30,058 nt of DNA. It comes from Oscillospiraceae bacterium. GTDB taxonomy: Bacteria; Bacillota; Clostridia; Oscillospirales; Oscillospiraceae. Below, piece by piece: positions 1 through 7,271 of the stretch. The notes beneath the pieces are model-generated. The model was not told the DNA's origin. It made no database searches and saw only the letters and a list, made by a program, of their open reading frames with translations. The position numbers were made by a program, and so were the translations under genes. The stretch spans positions 1 to 30,058 of the forward strand of contig JAHHSH010000016.1 of NCBI GenBank assembly GCA_020025345.1, read 5' to 3'. Within the stretch, counting starts at the first letter, position 1. Each line of letters starts with the position of its first letter.

Positions 1-460
1 CACCGGCCACGGTCTGGGCGGACATCCGATCATAGGCGTTGAGCAGCTTCAGCGTAGTGGGCAGGTAGTAATTCATAAACTTGCGCACCTGGGGCAGCTT
101 CTCCGGATGCTCCTCCACCAGCGCAAAAATTTTGCCACTGACCTGCTCCAAGCGACGGATCTGTTCACTGATGGTCTCGTCCTCGATGTTGTCATCCAGC
201 CGCTTCATCTCGGCAACTGCCTTCTTGCCATCGGCGATCATCTTGTCCAGTTCCTCGTTGCCGGTACGCACCGGCTCCTCCGGGACCTCTTCCTCAATGG
301 GAGGGCACAGTGCGCCAGCAATCAAATAGGTCACCAGCGAAGCGCCCGCCACCAAGATAAAATGCATCACCTTATGCAGCGGGAACAGCAGCGCATACAG
401 AATCCAGACCGCCGCAGCCGCATACAGCGGTACTGCAGATTTATGCACGATTTTTTTCAT
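1..460 (-). CDS. XpaC-family (5-bromo-4-chloroindolyl phosphate hydrolysis) protein, 3' part missing
   Basis: The gene starts at 460 and runs off the left edge, leaving 153 codons. The start follows a good GGAGG ribosome binding site. Residues about 12–30 and 34–53 form a hydrophobic hairpin that should anchor the protein in the membrane. An acidic stretch (IEEEVPEEP) and a helical region follow. The segment RKFMNYYLPTTLKLLNAYDRM near residue 125–145 is the hallmark of the XpaC family (PF10112). The family was named after a hydrolysis phenotype on an indolyl phosphate in Bacillus, its biochemical role is not settled, and it often sits beside a TelA-like tellurite-resistance gene. That partner, if present, would lie outside the window. 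The gene has its own sigma-A promoter (508–536), so it is probably transcribed apart from the upstream DUF6512 gene. Confidence 0.85.
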   Translation of the reverse strand, partial: MKKIVHKSAVPLYAAAAVWILYALLFPLHKVMHFILVAGASLVTYLIAGALCPPIEEEVPEEPVRTGNEELDKMIADGKKAVAEMKRLDDNIEDETISEQIRRLEQVSGKIFALVEEHPEKLPQVRKFMNYYLPTTLKLLNAYDRMSAQTVAG

Positions 461-507
461 TCCTTTGCCTCCCCTTCTCTCAGGTGCAGTGGTTCATATT
501 TGTGCTT

Positions 508-536
508 ATTATACTCTATCTCATTTACGCGGTCAA
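508..536 (-). promoter_or_regulatory. Sigma-A promoter for the XpaC-family gene
   Basis: On the minus strand TTGACC (531–536) and TATAAT (508–513) are separated by exactly 17 bp. The start codon lies about 48 bp downstream. It sits just after the terminator of the preceding gene. Confidence 0.85.
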
Positions 537-547
537 GAAAAAGCGAG

Positions 548-579
548 GGACGGAACAAGAACTTTCTCCTGCTCCGTCC
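548..579 (-). terminator. Rho-independent terminator after the DUF6512 gene
   Basis: On the minus strand GGACGGA pairs with TCCGTCC, and the stem extends inward with G-U and Watson-Crick pairs. A T-rich run follows (CGCTTTTTCTT). It lies about 40 bp after the DUF6512 stop codon. Confidence 0.7.
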
Positions 580-617
580 TGCGGTTCTATTCATTGTCGG
601 CAAGTCATCATCTCGCC

Positions 618-1130
618 CTATATTTTTCGGAAAAGCGGCATCATCGGCGGATGATACGTCCACCAGACAAAAAGCGTCCCTATGCCCAGCAGCACCAGCG
701 TGCCCACAATCTGCCACAGCAGCCCGTCCGGCTTTCCCACCCACAGCAATCGCCGGCTCACCAGAGTACCGGCTGCCGCCGCCAGCAGGAAAACGGCAAT
801 ATCCGCCCACAAAAAGTGATCCCCCACCACGCCGGTGTAGGTGTAGTAGAGCACGGGGATCGCCGCCAGTCCTACCAACGCTCCCACCGCCCGGGCAGCA
901 AGGGTAGGGGCATCGGCATTGCGCAGCGCCACGGCCTCCGCAATGCTCCACAGGATCCACGGCACTGCCAGCAGCTTCATATGCTCCCATGTGGACTCGT
1001 TGACGGCGGAAAATGCCGCCACCACCGTGTTTTTTCCACTCCATTCATAGGTGAAGTGCAGCAGTGTCCCCACTGCCACGGTGAAAATCCAGCCTATGAT
1101 CTCCCATTTTGTTTCCTTGCGCTGCACCAT
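618..1130 (-). CDS. DUF6512 family membrane protein
   Basis: A 170-residue integral membrane protein of unknown function. The N-terminal block LLHFTYEWSG, followed by FSAVNESTWEHMKLL (residues about 22–54), is characteristic of the DUF6512 family found in Clostridia. About five hydrophobic segments can be seen: residues 10–28, 52–70, 78–97, 105–125 and 138–160. There is no signal peptide with a cleavage site. The start at 1130 follows AAGGAG. The gene lies 63 bp downstream of the MBL-fold hydrolase on the same strand and may share its transcript, ending at the hairpin at 548–579. No catalytic motif is visible beyond the conserved NES/WEH residues, so no function is proposed. Confidence 0.8.
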   Translation of the reverse strand: MVQRKETKWEIIGWIFTVAVGTLLHFTYEWSGKNTVVAAFSAVNESTWEHMKLLAVPWILWSIAEAVALRNADAPTLAARAVGALVGLAAIPVLYYTYTGVVGDHFLWADIAVFLLAAAAGTLVSRRLLWVGKPDGLLWQIVGTLVLLGIGTLFVWWTYHPPMMPLFRKI

Positions 1131-1193
1131 ACGGATTCTCCTTACTTCTGCAAGTTTTCCTCCATTATGTGCAGGAATTTCCTATTTTATACG

Positions 1194-1808
1194 TTAATTC
1201 AATGGTTGCAAGAGGGCAATATGAGAGGGCATCTCCGCCGTCAGCGCCAAAGCACTCTCCTCATAGCGCCGTACTGACCACTCCGGCAGTGCCTCGATAA
1301 AAGGCTCTACGCCGCCGATATTCTCAAAGCCAAAGGTCTCGCTCCGATAGTGCATCGGCACGACCACCCGCGGCTGCAGCTGCCGCACCGTCTCCGCCGC
1401 CAGAGCGGCATCGATGGTATAGGTACCGCCTACGGGAAGGAGCAGCACATCGCAATGGCGCAGCGGCGCGGCCTGCTCCTCCGTCAGTCGGTGTCCCAGA
1501 TCGCCCAGATGTACCACCGTCAGCCCCTCCGCACGGAGGATGTGTACCGTATTCTCACCCCGCAGCGCACCTTCCTTGTCATCGTGGAAGGTTGCCACCG
1601 TGTCCACTGTAAAGGGGCACTGTCCGCCAGAGCGCATCGTCACACCCGCCAGATAGTGGTGGTCATAGTGATCGTGGCTGCACAGCACCCGATCTGCCTC
1701 GGTGCGAACATCTTTCAAGCCCGGTACGCGGGTAAAGGGATCCAATATCAGCCGATCCCCCTCCGATTCCAACATAAAACAGGCGTGACCCAGCCATGTA
1801 AGTCTCAT
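1194..1808 (-). CDS. MBL-fold metallo-hydrolase (UlaG-like, Lactamase_B_3 type)
   Basis: A 204-residue cytoplasmic protein of the metallo-beta-lactamase fold. It opens with MRLTWLGHACF, typical of the UlaG/YtkL-like branch. The metal-binding motif HxHxDH is intact at residues 45–50 (SHDHYDHH). Further expected ligands follow in HLGDLGH (about residue 96–102) and in MHY (about residue 152). The closing GLLP-like strand reads DVLLLPVGGTYTID. Length and motifs match small family members, most of which have unknown substrates; related proteins act on lactones, phosphoesters or nucleotides. The start at 1808 follows AGGAGG. The 5' leader carries two mutually exclusive hairpins (1847–1884). DUF6512 lies just downstream. 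Confidence 0.85.
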   Translation of the reverse strand: MRLTWLGHACFMLESEGDRLILDPFTRVPGLKDVRTEADRVLCSHDHYDHHYLAGVTMRSGGQCPFTVDTVATFHDDKEGALRGENTVHILRAEGLTVVHLGDLGHRLTEEQAAPLRHCDVLLLPVGGTYTIDAALAAETVRQLQPRVVVPMHYRSETFGFENIGGVEPFIEALPEWSVRRYEESALALTAEMPSHIALLQPLN

Positions 1809-1846
1809 AAAAATTCCTCCTCTGCTGCCTTTAGCCTACTTACTGC

Positions 1847-1884
1847 AAGCGGAAATATAAGGCTTTCCGCTTAGGAAAAAGCCT
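1847..1884 (-). promoter_or_regulatory. Leader with two overlapping, mutually exclusive hairpins
   Basis: AAGCGGAAA (1847–1855) pairs with TTTCCGCTT (1864–1872). The overlapping AGGCTTT (1860–1866) can instead pair with AAAGCCT (1878–1884). Both cannot form together. The element lies between the racemase stop codon and the MBL hydrolase start, 39 bp or more before that start. Neither hairpin has a strong T-run on the minus strand. It could be a weak racemase terminator or a leader switch for the hydrolase. Confidence 0.4.
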
Positions 1885-1946
1885 CGGCCATTTGCATACG
1901 CTAGACAGGGATGTATTTCTCAAAAAGTTTTAGAAGTCTACTTCCA

Positions 1947-2639
1947 TCAATCCTCGATGGACATGAGTGCAGCCTTTGTAGCGTGAATCTGTGTCGTGTC
2001 AAAAACAGGAAGATCGGTGTCCTTCTGCTGAATCAAAAGTCCAATTTCAGTGCACCCCAGAATAATCCCCTGTGCTCCGCGCTGCTTCAGGTTATCAATA
2101 ATATGGAGATATTTTTCCTTGGATTCGGGAAGCACATTGCCCAGGCACAGCTCGTTATAAATGATGTCATTCACAACATTGATGTCATCGCCTTCCGGGA
2201 TCACCACATCAATACCTGCTTCAATCAGTTTGTTCTTGTAAAACTCCTGTGTCATGGTGTACTTGGTTCCCAGCAGACCAACTCTGGAGATATTATGCTC
2301 TTTCAGTGCAGCAGCAGTTGCTTCGGCAATATGAACCAGAGGAACATGGATGCGGGACTGTACCTGAGGGGCCACCTTATGCATGGTATTGGTGCAAATC
2401 AAAATAAAATCAGCACCAGCCTTTTCAAGGTTTTCTGCCGCCTGAGCCAGCACTTCTGCGCTCTCATCCCACTGGCCGTTTGCCTGGTAGGCTTCAATCT
2501 CCGCAAAGTTTACGCTATACAATAACACTTTGGCAGAGTGCAAGCCGCCCAGTTTTTCTTTCACTACTTCATTTACGATTTGATAATAGGTAACCGTGCT
2601 TTCCCAACTCATACCGCCAATTAAGCCAATTGTTTTCAT
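1947..2639 (-). CDS. Aspartate/glutamate racemase family protein
   Basis: A 230-residue cofactor-independent amino acid racemase of the Asp/Glu/hydantoin family. The N-terminus KTIGLIGGMSWEST is the usual opening of aspartate racemases. The two catalytic cysteines are present: Cys82 in ICTNTMH and Cys195 in GCTEI. Members interconvert L- and D-aspartate or L- and D-glutamate in the cytoplasm by a two-base mechanism; the exact substrate cannot be read from the sequence. The start follows AAGGAG. The coding sequence is visibly more A+T-rich than its neighbours, which hints at transfer. It has its own extended -10 promoter and looks monocistronic. It is not next to a murein gene, so a general D-amino acid role is as likely as a cell-wall role. 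Confidence 0.9.
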   Translation of the reverse strand: MKTIGLIGGMSWESTVTYYQIVNEVVKEKLGGLHSAKVLLYSVNFAEIEAYQANGQWDESAEVLAQAAENLEKAGADFILICTNTMHKVAPQVQSRIHVPLVHIAEATAAALKEHNISRVGLLGTKYTMTQEFYKNKLIEAGIDVVIPEGDDINVVNDIIYNELCLGNVLPESKEKYLHIIDNLKQRGAQGIILGCTEIGLLIQQKDTDLPVFDTTQIHATKAALMSIED

Positions 2640-2680
2640 TTATAGTACTCCTTCAATTTTCTTCGGACGCATTTTAGTTT

Positions 2681-2690
2681 ATTATACCAT
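2681..2690 (-). promoter_or_regulatory. Extended -10 promoter of the racemase gene
   Basis: On the minus strand ATGGTATAAT contains an extended -10 (TGnTATAAT, hexamer at 2681–2686). The upstream TGACTT, at 16 bp spacing, is only a weak -35 box. The start codon is about 42 bp downstream. Confidence 0.6.
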
Positions 2691-2772
2691 GCTGCAATAG
2701 ATAAGTCATGAACATAGAACGAATATAAAGCTGTTGGAATAAATTCAGTTTATTGGGCAGTTATATAGAAAG

Positions 2773-2807
2773 AAACGGAGTGTGTCGACATTTGACACAC
2801 TCCGTTT
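2773..2807. terminator. Bidirectional rho-independent terminator
   Basis: A perfect 14-bp inverted repeat (AAACGGAGTGTGTC, 2773–2786, and its complement at 2794–2807) with a 7-nt loop. It lies 73 bp after the zinc-ribbon gene on the minus strand, where TTTCTTTC follows. The plus strand continues into TTTTTGGTTTTTG. Confidence 0.8.
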
Positions 2808-2879
2808 TTGGTTTTTGTGTTTCCTAAATTACTTTCTTATCTGCCACAGCCATTGGCTGCCGCTCTTTTTCACATGCGC

Positions 2880-3335
2880 TTACTTATTCAGGGGTGCGCC
2901 GCATTCGGGGCAAAACTTTCCCTCGGACTGAGCACCGCACACGGGGCATGCCGGCGGCTCCTCTTCAACGATCTCAGCCTCTTCCTCTGCAGCCTCAGCG
3001 TCCTTGGCAGCCTTGATGGCTTCCAGCTCGGCAATGCGGGCCTTGGATGCGTTGACAGCAGCCAGTACATCCTTCACGGCATCGGGCACATCGCCCTCAT
3101 ACTCGGAGACAAACCACTCACCGATAGCCTTATAGTTCTTTTCCATTTCACGCTGCTCGCTCATGATCTCCACGCTGATCTTTGCGCTGTCAGCGGCATC
3201 CTTTGCCTTCTCGGAGACGATCTCGGCAGCATCCTTTGCTTTTTCAGAAACGATCTCAGCGGCGTCCTTTGCCTTCTCAGCCACAACACCGGCTACGTCC
3301 TTTGCCTTCTTGCCCAGTTCATCGAAAAATGCCAT
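2880..3335 (-). CDS. Zinc-ribbon protein with 11-residue amphipathic repeats
   Basis: A 151-residue protein. Residues about 8–48 consist of 11-residue units of the type AEKAKDAAEIV / SEKAKDAAEIV / SEKAKDAADSA, which resemble amphipathic helix repeats of LEA- or apolipoprotein-like proteins. A helical region with alternating Ala/Glu follows, then an acidic tail (EEEAEIVEEE). The protein closes with a zinc ribbon of two knuckles, CPVC and CPEC, in CPVCGAQSEGKFCPECGAPL. No signal peptide or membrane segment is seen. The start at 3335 was chosen over an upstream in-frame ATG at 3377 because it follows GGAGC at the right distance and begins the conserved MAFFDELGKKAKD. Similar small zinc-ribbon proteins are common in Clostridia without an assigned function; membrane-surface association of the repeats is inference. 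Confidence 0.8.
   Translation of the reverse strand: MAFFDELGKKAKDVAGVVAEKAKDAAEIVSEKAKDAAEIVSEKAKDAADSAKISVEIMSEQREMEKNYKAIGEWFVSEYEGDVPDAVKDVLAAVNASKARIAELEAIKAAKDAEAAEEEAEIVEEEPPACPVCGAQSEGKFCPECGAPLNK
3196..3294. repeat. Three tandem 33-bp coding repeats
   Basis: Units at 3196–3228, 3229–3261 and 3262–3294 each encode one 11-residue block of the zinc-ribbon protein. The first two are closely similar; the third shares its first half with them. The match in codons and in protein suggests recent unit duplication. Confidence 0.8.
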
Positions 3336-3388
3336 AGTATTGCTCCTTTCCTTTATCAAAAAAACGTACAAATCCATCTTTAGGGTGT

Positions 3389-3417
3389 AGTATACCCTAT
3401 TTTACCCGTCTATGCAA
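3389..3417 (-). promoter_or_regulatory. Sigma-A promoter of the zinc-ribbon gene
   Basis: On the minus strand TTGCAT (3412–3417) and TATACT (3389–3394) are 17 bp apart. It lies directly behind the glpK stop codon, so the zinc-ribbon gene can be expressed independently of glpK. Confidence 0.75.
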
Positions 3418-3420
3418 GCA

Positions 3421-4914
3421 TTAATGCTCGATCCAATCTTCGGCACGCCCCACCGCTCTTTTCCAAAGGCGGTAATCCCGGTCGCAGTCCATCTGCACCC
3501 GCTGCGGCAGGAACACCCGCTGGCTGTACCGCAGGGATTCCAGCTCCTCCAGGCTGCTCCACATACCACAGCTCAGGCCCGCCAGTGCTGCGGCACCGAA
3601 AGCCGTTGTTTCCACCATATGGGGACGATCCACCGGAATGCGCACCAGATCGGCCTGCAGCTGCAAAAGAAGGTCGCTGACACTGCAGCCGCCGTCCACA
3701 CGCAATTCCGTAATATCGCATCCGGCATCCTGCCGCATGGCCATCAGCAGATCCGTGACCTGATAGGCGATACTCTCCAGCACGGCCCGGGCGATATGTG
3801 CCCGTCCGGTACCGCGGGTAATGCCCAGAATTGCGCCGCGGGCGTACATATCCCAATAAGGTGCACCCAAGCCCGTAAAGGCCGGCACAACCACCACGCC
3901 GCCGCTGTCGGGCACGGTTCCCGCCAGTTGGTCGCAAGCCGCCGCAGAGTCCACCATCTTCATCTCGTCCCGCAGCCACTGGATGGTACTGCCGCCGTTA
4001 AAGACGCTGCCCTCCAAGGCATAAACCGTCTCGCCGCCTACGTTCCACGCCACCGAACTCACCAGTCCGGCACGGGAGCGCACCGGCGCATGACCCACAT
4101 TCATCAGCGTAAAGCAGCCGGTACCATATGTATTTTTAGCCTGCCCTGCCCGGAAGCAGCCCTGTCCGAAGAGTGCCGATTGTTGATCGCCGGCAGAGCC
4201 GCACACCGGCACACCCGCCAACCGTTCCAATCCGGGGATGCCGGGCTTGACATAACCGTAGACCTGACTATTTCCCACCGGCTGGGGCAAAATACACATA
4301 GGAATGTCCAGCATCCGGCACAGCTCCTCATCCCAGCACAGGCGATGGATGTCAAAGAGCATGGTGCGGCTGGCGTTGGTATAGTCCGTAATATGGGCAC
4401 CGGTGAGCTTCCAGATCAGCCACGTCTCCACCGTGCCAAAGAGGAGTTCTCCCTTCTCTGCCCGCGCCCGCACGCCGGGGATATTGTCCATGATCCAGCG
4501 GATCTTGGTCGCAGAGAAATAGGCATCGATCAAAAGGCCGGTGGTGGTCTGGATGCGCTCGGACAGATTTTGCCGTTTCAGCTCCTCACACAGCCCCGCT
4601 GTGCGGCGGCATTGCCATACAATGGCATTATAGACCGGCTCGCCCGTCTTTTTATCCCAGATGATCGTCGTCTCACGCTGGTTGGTCACACCAACGCCCA
4701 ATATTTTGGCGTCCGGAATGGCAGCAATGGCCTTTTCCGCCGCCTGCCGCTCCGTCTCCCAGATCTCCATGGGATCGTGCTCTACCCAGCCTTCCTGCGG
4801 ATAGTACTGTGGAAAAGGATACTGCCCCATAGAGGCAATATTTCCTGTATGATCAAAAAGGATGGCGCGGGAACTGGTGGTCCCTTGATCCAGCGCAAGG
4901 ATATAATTTCCCAT
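3421..4914 (-). CDS. glpK: Glycerol kinase
   Basis: A 497-residue FGGY-family kinase, the normal length for GlpK. It phosphorylates glycerol to sn-glycerol 3-phosphate with ATP in the cytoplasm. The N-terminal ATPase fold begins with ILALDQGTTSSRAILFD (residues 5–21). Family-typical blocks follow: GWVEHDPMEIW, VTNQRETTIIWDK, YNAIVWQCRRT, TYGTGCF, and near the C-terminal half VDGGCSVSDLLLQLQADL. The start at 4914 follows GAGGAGA. No glycerol facilitator or G3P dehydrogenase gene lies beside it in the window. It is transcribed away from a monoacylglycerol-lipase-like gene that could supply glycerol. There is no visible terminator before the downstream zinc-ribbon gene. Confidence 0.97.
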   Translation of the reverse strand: MGNYILALDQGTTSSRAILFDHTGNIASMGQYPFPQYYPQEGWVEHDPMEIWETERQAAEKAIAAIPDAKILGVGVTNQRETTIIWDKKTGEPVYNAIVWQCRRTAGLCEELKRQNLSERIQTTTGLLIDAYFSATKIRWIMDNIPGVRARAEKGELLFGTVETWLIWKLTGAHITDYTNASRTMLFDIHRLCWDEELCRMLDIPMCILPQPVGNSQVYGYVKPGIPGLERLAGVPVCGSAGDQQSALFGQGCFRAGQAKNTYGTGCFTLMNVGHAPVRSRAGLVSSVAWNVGGETVYALEGSVFNGGSTIQWLRDEMKMVDSAAACDQLAGTVPDSGGVVVVPAFTGLGAPYWDMYARGAILGITRGTGRAHIARAVLESIAYQVTDLLMAMRQDAGCDITELRVDGGCSVSDLLLQLQADLVRIPVDRPHMVETTAFGAAALAGLSCGMWSSLEELESLRYSQRVFLPQRVQMDCDRDYRLWKRAVGRAEDWIEH

Positions 4915-5028
4915 AGTGGTTCTCCTCTTTTCTTTTTCCGCATCTCATGTTATAGTGGAGTTGAACAAATTTTGCAGTATATGCTGCAGCTTTCCCGGTC
5001 ATTATACCACAGAAAGGACAGTTTGACT

Positions 5029-5964
5029 ATGACAAATCACATGGATTTTGCTTTTCCCTCCTCTGATGGCAAAACCGATCTCCACGGATGTGCGTGGGCC
5101 CCTGCCGACGGCGAACCCCGCGCCATTTTGCAGATTGCCCATGGCGTAGCGGAACACATCGCCCGCTATGACGATTTTGCCCGCTTTTTGGTAGAGCACG
5201 GCTTTGCCGTAGTGGGACACGACCATCTGGGCCACGGAAGGTCTCTGCCGGAGGGCGGCACACCCGTCTATTTTGCGGACAAGGACGGCTGGAGCCACGC
5301 TGTGGATGATATTGCCCTCCTGCAATCACGCATCCGCCGGGATGCACCGGACATCCCCCTCTTCCTTATGGGGCACAGCATGGGCTCCTTCCTCAGCCGC
5401 AGCTTTCTCATCCGTTACCCCCGTCGGCTCAAGGGCGCGATTCTCATGGGCACCGGCTGGCAAAGCGGCGCTATGATTCAGGGCGGTTTGACCGTCGCCG
5501 GTGTCGCCGCCATGAAAAACGGCCGCCGCAGCACCAGCAAGCTGGTGAATGATCTTGCCTTCGGCGGATACAACAAGGCCTTTGCGCCCAACCGCACCAA
5601 CTCTGACTGGCTCTCTGCTGACAGCTCCAACGTGGATTGCTACCTTGCCGACCCCCTGTGCGGGCAGGATGCCACGGTGGGCCTCTTTCAGGATATGCTG
5701 CATGGCATCCGCTTTAATCAACAGAGCAAGAATTTGCAGCGCATGGATCCGAATATGCCCGTTCTCTTTGTCTCCGGCGATCAAGATCCGGTAGGCGGCA
5801 TGGGCAAAGGCGTGCTGCACAGCCGGGACGCCTTCCGTAAGGCGGGCGTGAAGGACGTAGAGTGCATCCTCTACCCCGGTCTCCGTCACGAGATTCTCAA
5901 CGAACAGTCGCATCAGGAGAAGGTCTATAACGATATCCTCCGCTGGTTGGAGAGCCATCTGTAA
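5029..5964 (+). CDS. Alpha/beta hydrolase, monoacylglycerol lipase-like
   Basis: A 311-residue serine hydrolase of the Hydrolase_4 (serine aminopeptidase S33 / monoacylglycerol lipase-like) group. The nucleophile elbow GHSMG is at residues 115–119 (Ser117). The acid is probably Asp253 in VSGDQDPVGG and the base is His287 in GLRHEILNE. The oxyanion region reads IAHGVAEHIARYDDFARFL, and the HDHLGHGRS block at 64–71 is typical of lysophospholipase/monoacylglycerol lipase relatives. No signal peptide is seen, so it should act in the cytoplasm. The start follows AGAAAGGA. It is divergent from glpK, which fits release of glycerol from monoacylglycerol followed by phosphorylation; that link is inference. 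The gene ends just before a strong terminator. Confidence 0.9.
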   Translation: MTNHMDFAFPSSDGKTDLHGCAWAPADGEPRAILQIAHGVAEHIARYDDFARFLVEHGFAVVGHDHLGHGRSLPEGGTPVYFADKDGWSHAVDDIALLQSRIRRDAPDIPLFLMGHSMGSFLSRSFLIRYPRRLKGAILMGTGWQSGAMIQGGLTVAGVAAMKNGRRSTSKLVNDLAFGGYNKAFAPNRTNSDWLSADSSNVDCYLADPLCGQDATVGLFQDMLHGIRFNQQSKNLQRMDPNMPVLFVSGDQDPVGGMGKGVLHSRDAFRKAGVKDVECILYPGLRHEILNEQSHQEKVYNDILRWLESHL

Positions 5965-5969
5965 GCCGT

Positions 5970-5998
5970 AAAAAAGCTCCTTTATGAGGAGCTTTTTT
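5970..5998. terminator. Bidirectional terminator between hydrolase and CmpB-type gene
   Basis: AAAAAAGCTCC (5970–5980) pairs with GGAGCTTTTTT (5988–5998) around a 7-nt loop. It works on the plus strand after the hydrolase stop codon and on the minus strand after the permease gene, which ends at 6039. Confidence 0.9.
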
Positions 5999-6038
5999 CA
6001 TACGTTTTTCTCTACTTGCTGTTTCTCTCCCCGCCGGT

Positions 6039-6581
6039 TTACCCCTTCTGCAGGGCGCGCAGCAGCACCGGTACGCTCATCCAGTCCACATCGCCGCCCC
6101 ACCACAGCACACGGCAGGAAAAAACAGCATCCACCGTCGAGAGAAGCAGCAGCGCATAGGTGATACCGGGCGGCGCATTCTGCGCCAGTACCTCGACCCA
6201 AGGCTGGATGGCATATATTGCCGCCACCACAAGTCCTCCCCACACGAGGGAAAACGAAAGACACACCCGCCCCCCGATGTGGAATTTCGTGTCGGTGTAG
6301 TCCCAAAATTTCACACCCAATGCCTTTTCATAAAAGACATGGGTGGCAAACTCCACCGCCGTCACCGTCAAACCGCCGAAGAACCATGCCCGCGCCGCCG
6401 TATGCACCATCCACGTTGTCAGAGAGACCACTGCCGCCATGGCGAGCCCATACACCGGGCACAACGGCAGCAGCAAACGGCATTTGCGCACGCGGTGCGG
6501 GCTTTTTGTGGCGGCGGCAAACAGTTTTTCCAACAGGTATCCCAAGAAACTATAGACCATGAATGACCAAAATAAAACCAT
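6039..6581 (-). CDS. Putative ABC-transporter type IV (CmpB, PF06541) membrane protein
   Basis: A 180-residue membrane protein. The opening FMVYSFLGYLLEKLF, the LPLCPVYGLAM block (residues about 37–48), the WDYTDTKFHIGGRVCLSFSLVWGG block (residues about 98–120) and roughly five hydrophobic segments match the family annotated as putative ABC-transporter type IV (PF06541). The name is historical; there is no ATPase domain, no ATPase gene sits beside it, and no substrate is known. The start at 6581 follows AAGGAGG. It stands alone on the minus strand, divergent from the uracil-DNA glycosylase, and ends at a shared terminator. Confidence 0.8.
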   Translation of the reverse strand: MVLFWSFMVYSFLGYLLEKLFAAATKSPHRVRKCRLLLPLCPVYGLAMAAVVSLTTWMVHTAARAWFFGGLTVTAVEFATHVFYEKALGVKFWDYTDTKFHIGGRVCLSFSLVWGGLVVAAIYAIQPWVEVLAQNAPPGITYALLLLSTVDAVFSCRVLWWGGDVDWMSVPVLLRALQKG

Positions 6582-6632
6582 GCACTTCCTCCTTCCCTCT
6601 CAGTTTGACCCGCGTCATGGTCATTCATGCAG

Positions 6633-6661
6633 TTGTCAAGCGACGTCTTTTCTGCTACACT
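6633..6661 (+). promoter_or_regulatory. Sigma-A promoter of the uracil-DNA glycosylase gene
   Basis: TTGTCA (6633–6638) and TACACT (6656–6661) are 17 bp apart, and the start codon lies 22 bp further on. A good AGGAGG precedes the ATG. Confidence 0.75.
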
Positions 6662-6683
6662 TGAGAAAAAAGGAGGGGTCCGC

Positions 6684-7259
6684 ATGAATGAATGGGAAGC
6701 GCTGCAAGCGCAGTGTGAAAGCTGCCGTGCCTGCGCTCTTTGTGAGAGCCGCACCCATGTGGTGTTCGGCATGGGTGATCCGCACGCAGAGGTACTTTTT
6801 GTCGGTGAGGCGCCGGGCGCCAACGAGGATGAACAGGGAAAACCCTTTGTAGGTCGGGCAGGTCAGCTGCTGGACGATATGCTGACCATGATCGGCCTGC
6901 ACCGCGACCGTATCTATATCACCAACAGCATCAAATGCCGGCCGCCCCAGAATCGGGACCCGCTGAACACGGAGAAGGACGCCTGCGCGGGGTATCTCCA
7001 CCGGCAGTTGGAGATGATGCAGCCGAAAATCATTGTCTGCCTTGGGCGCATCAGCGCGGCAGAGATGATCAAGCCGGATTTTAAGATCACCCGTGAGCAC
7101 GGGCAATTCTTTGAAAAGGACGGTCGGCTGATGACCGCCATCTATCACCCGGCGGCGCTGCTGCGTGACCCCAGTAAGAAGCCGGAAACCTTTGTGGATC
7201 TCAAGCGCCTGCAGGCCAAGATCCGCGAGATCTGTCCCAACACCAAGCTGGATTTTTAA
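6684..7259 (+). CDS. Type-4 (iron-sulfur) uracil-DNA glycosylase
   Basis: A 191-residue DNA repair enzyme that removes uracil from DNA and starts base excision repair. Family 4 features are complete: the N-terminal cysteines in CESCRACALC, the uracil-pocket motif VGEAPGANEDEQGKPFVGRAG (residues 40–60), Cys85 in NSIKCRPP, Cys101 in EKDAC, and the C-terminal HPAALLRDP motif near residue 154. The four cluster ligands are most likely Cys17, Cys20, Cys85 and Cys101, by family alignment. The start at 6684 was preferred to an in-frame ATG at 6627 because it follows AGGAGG and matches the family N-terminus. The SdpI-like gene begins 12 bp after the stop codon and shares the transcript. Confidence 0.93.
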   Translation: MNEWEALQAQCESCRACALCESRTHVVFGMGDPHAEVLFVGEAPGANEDEQGKPFVGRAGQLLDDMLTMIGLHRDRIYITNSIKCRPPQNRDPLNTEKDACAGYLHRQLEMMQPKIIVCLGRISAAEMIKPDFKITREHGQFFEKDGRLMTAIYHPAALLRDPSKKPETFVDLKRLQAKIREICPNTKLDF

Positions 7260-7271
7260 GGAGGTTGTCCG

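Noticed and set aside
3412..5964. An 850-codon plus-strand open frame continuous with the hydrolase
   Set aside because: The part before 5029 is antisense to glpK; the hydrolase family N-terminus and its ribosome binding site place the start at 5029.
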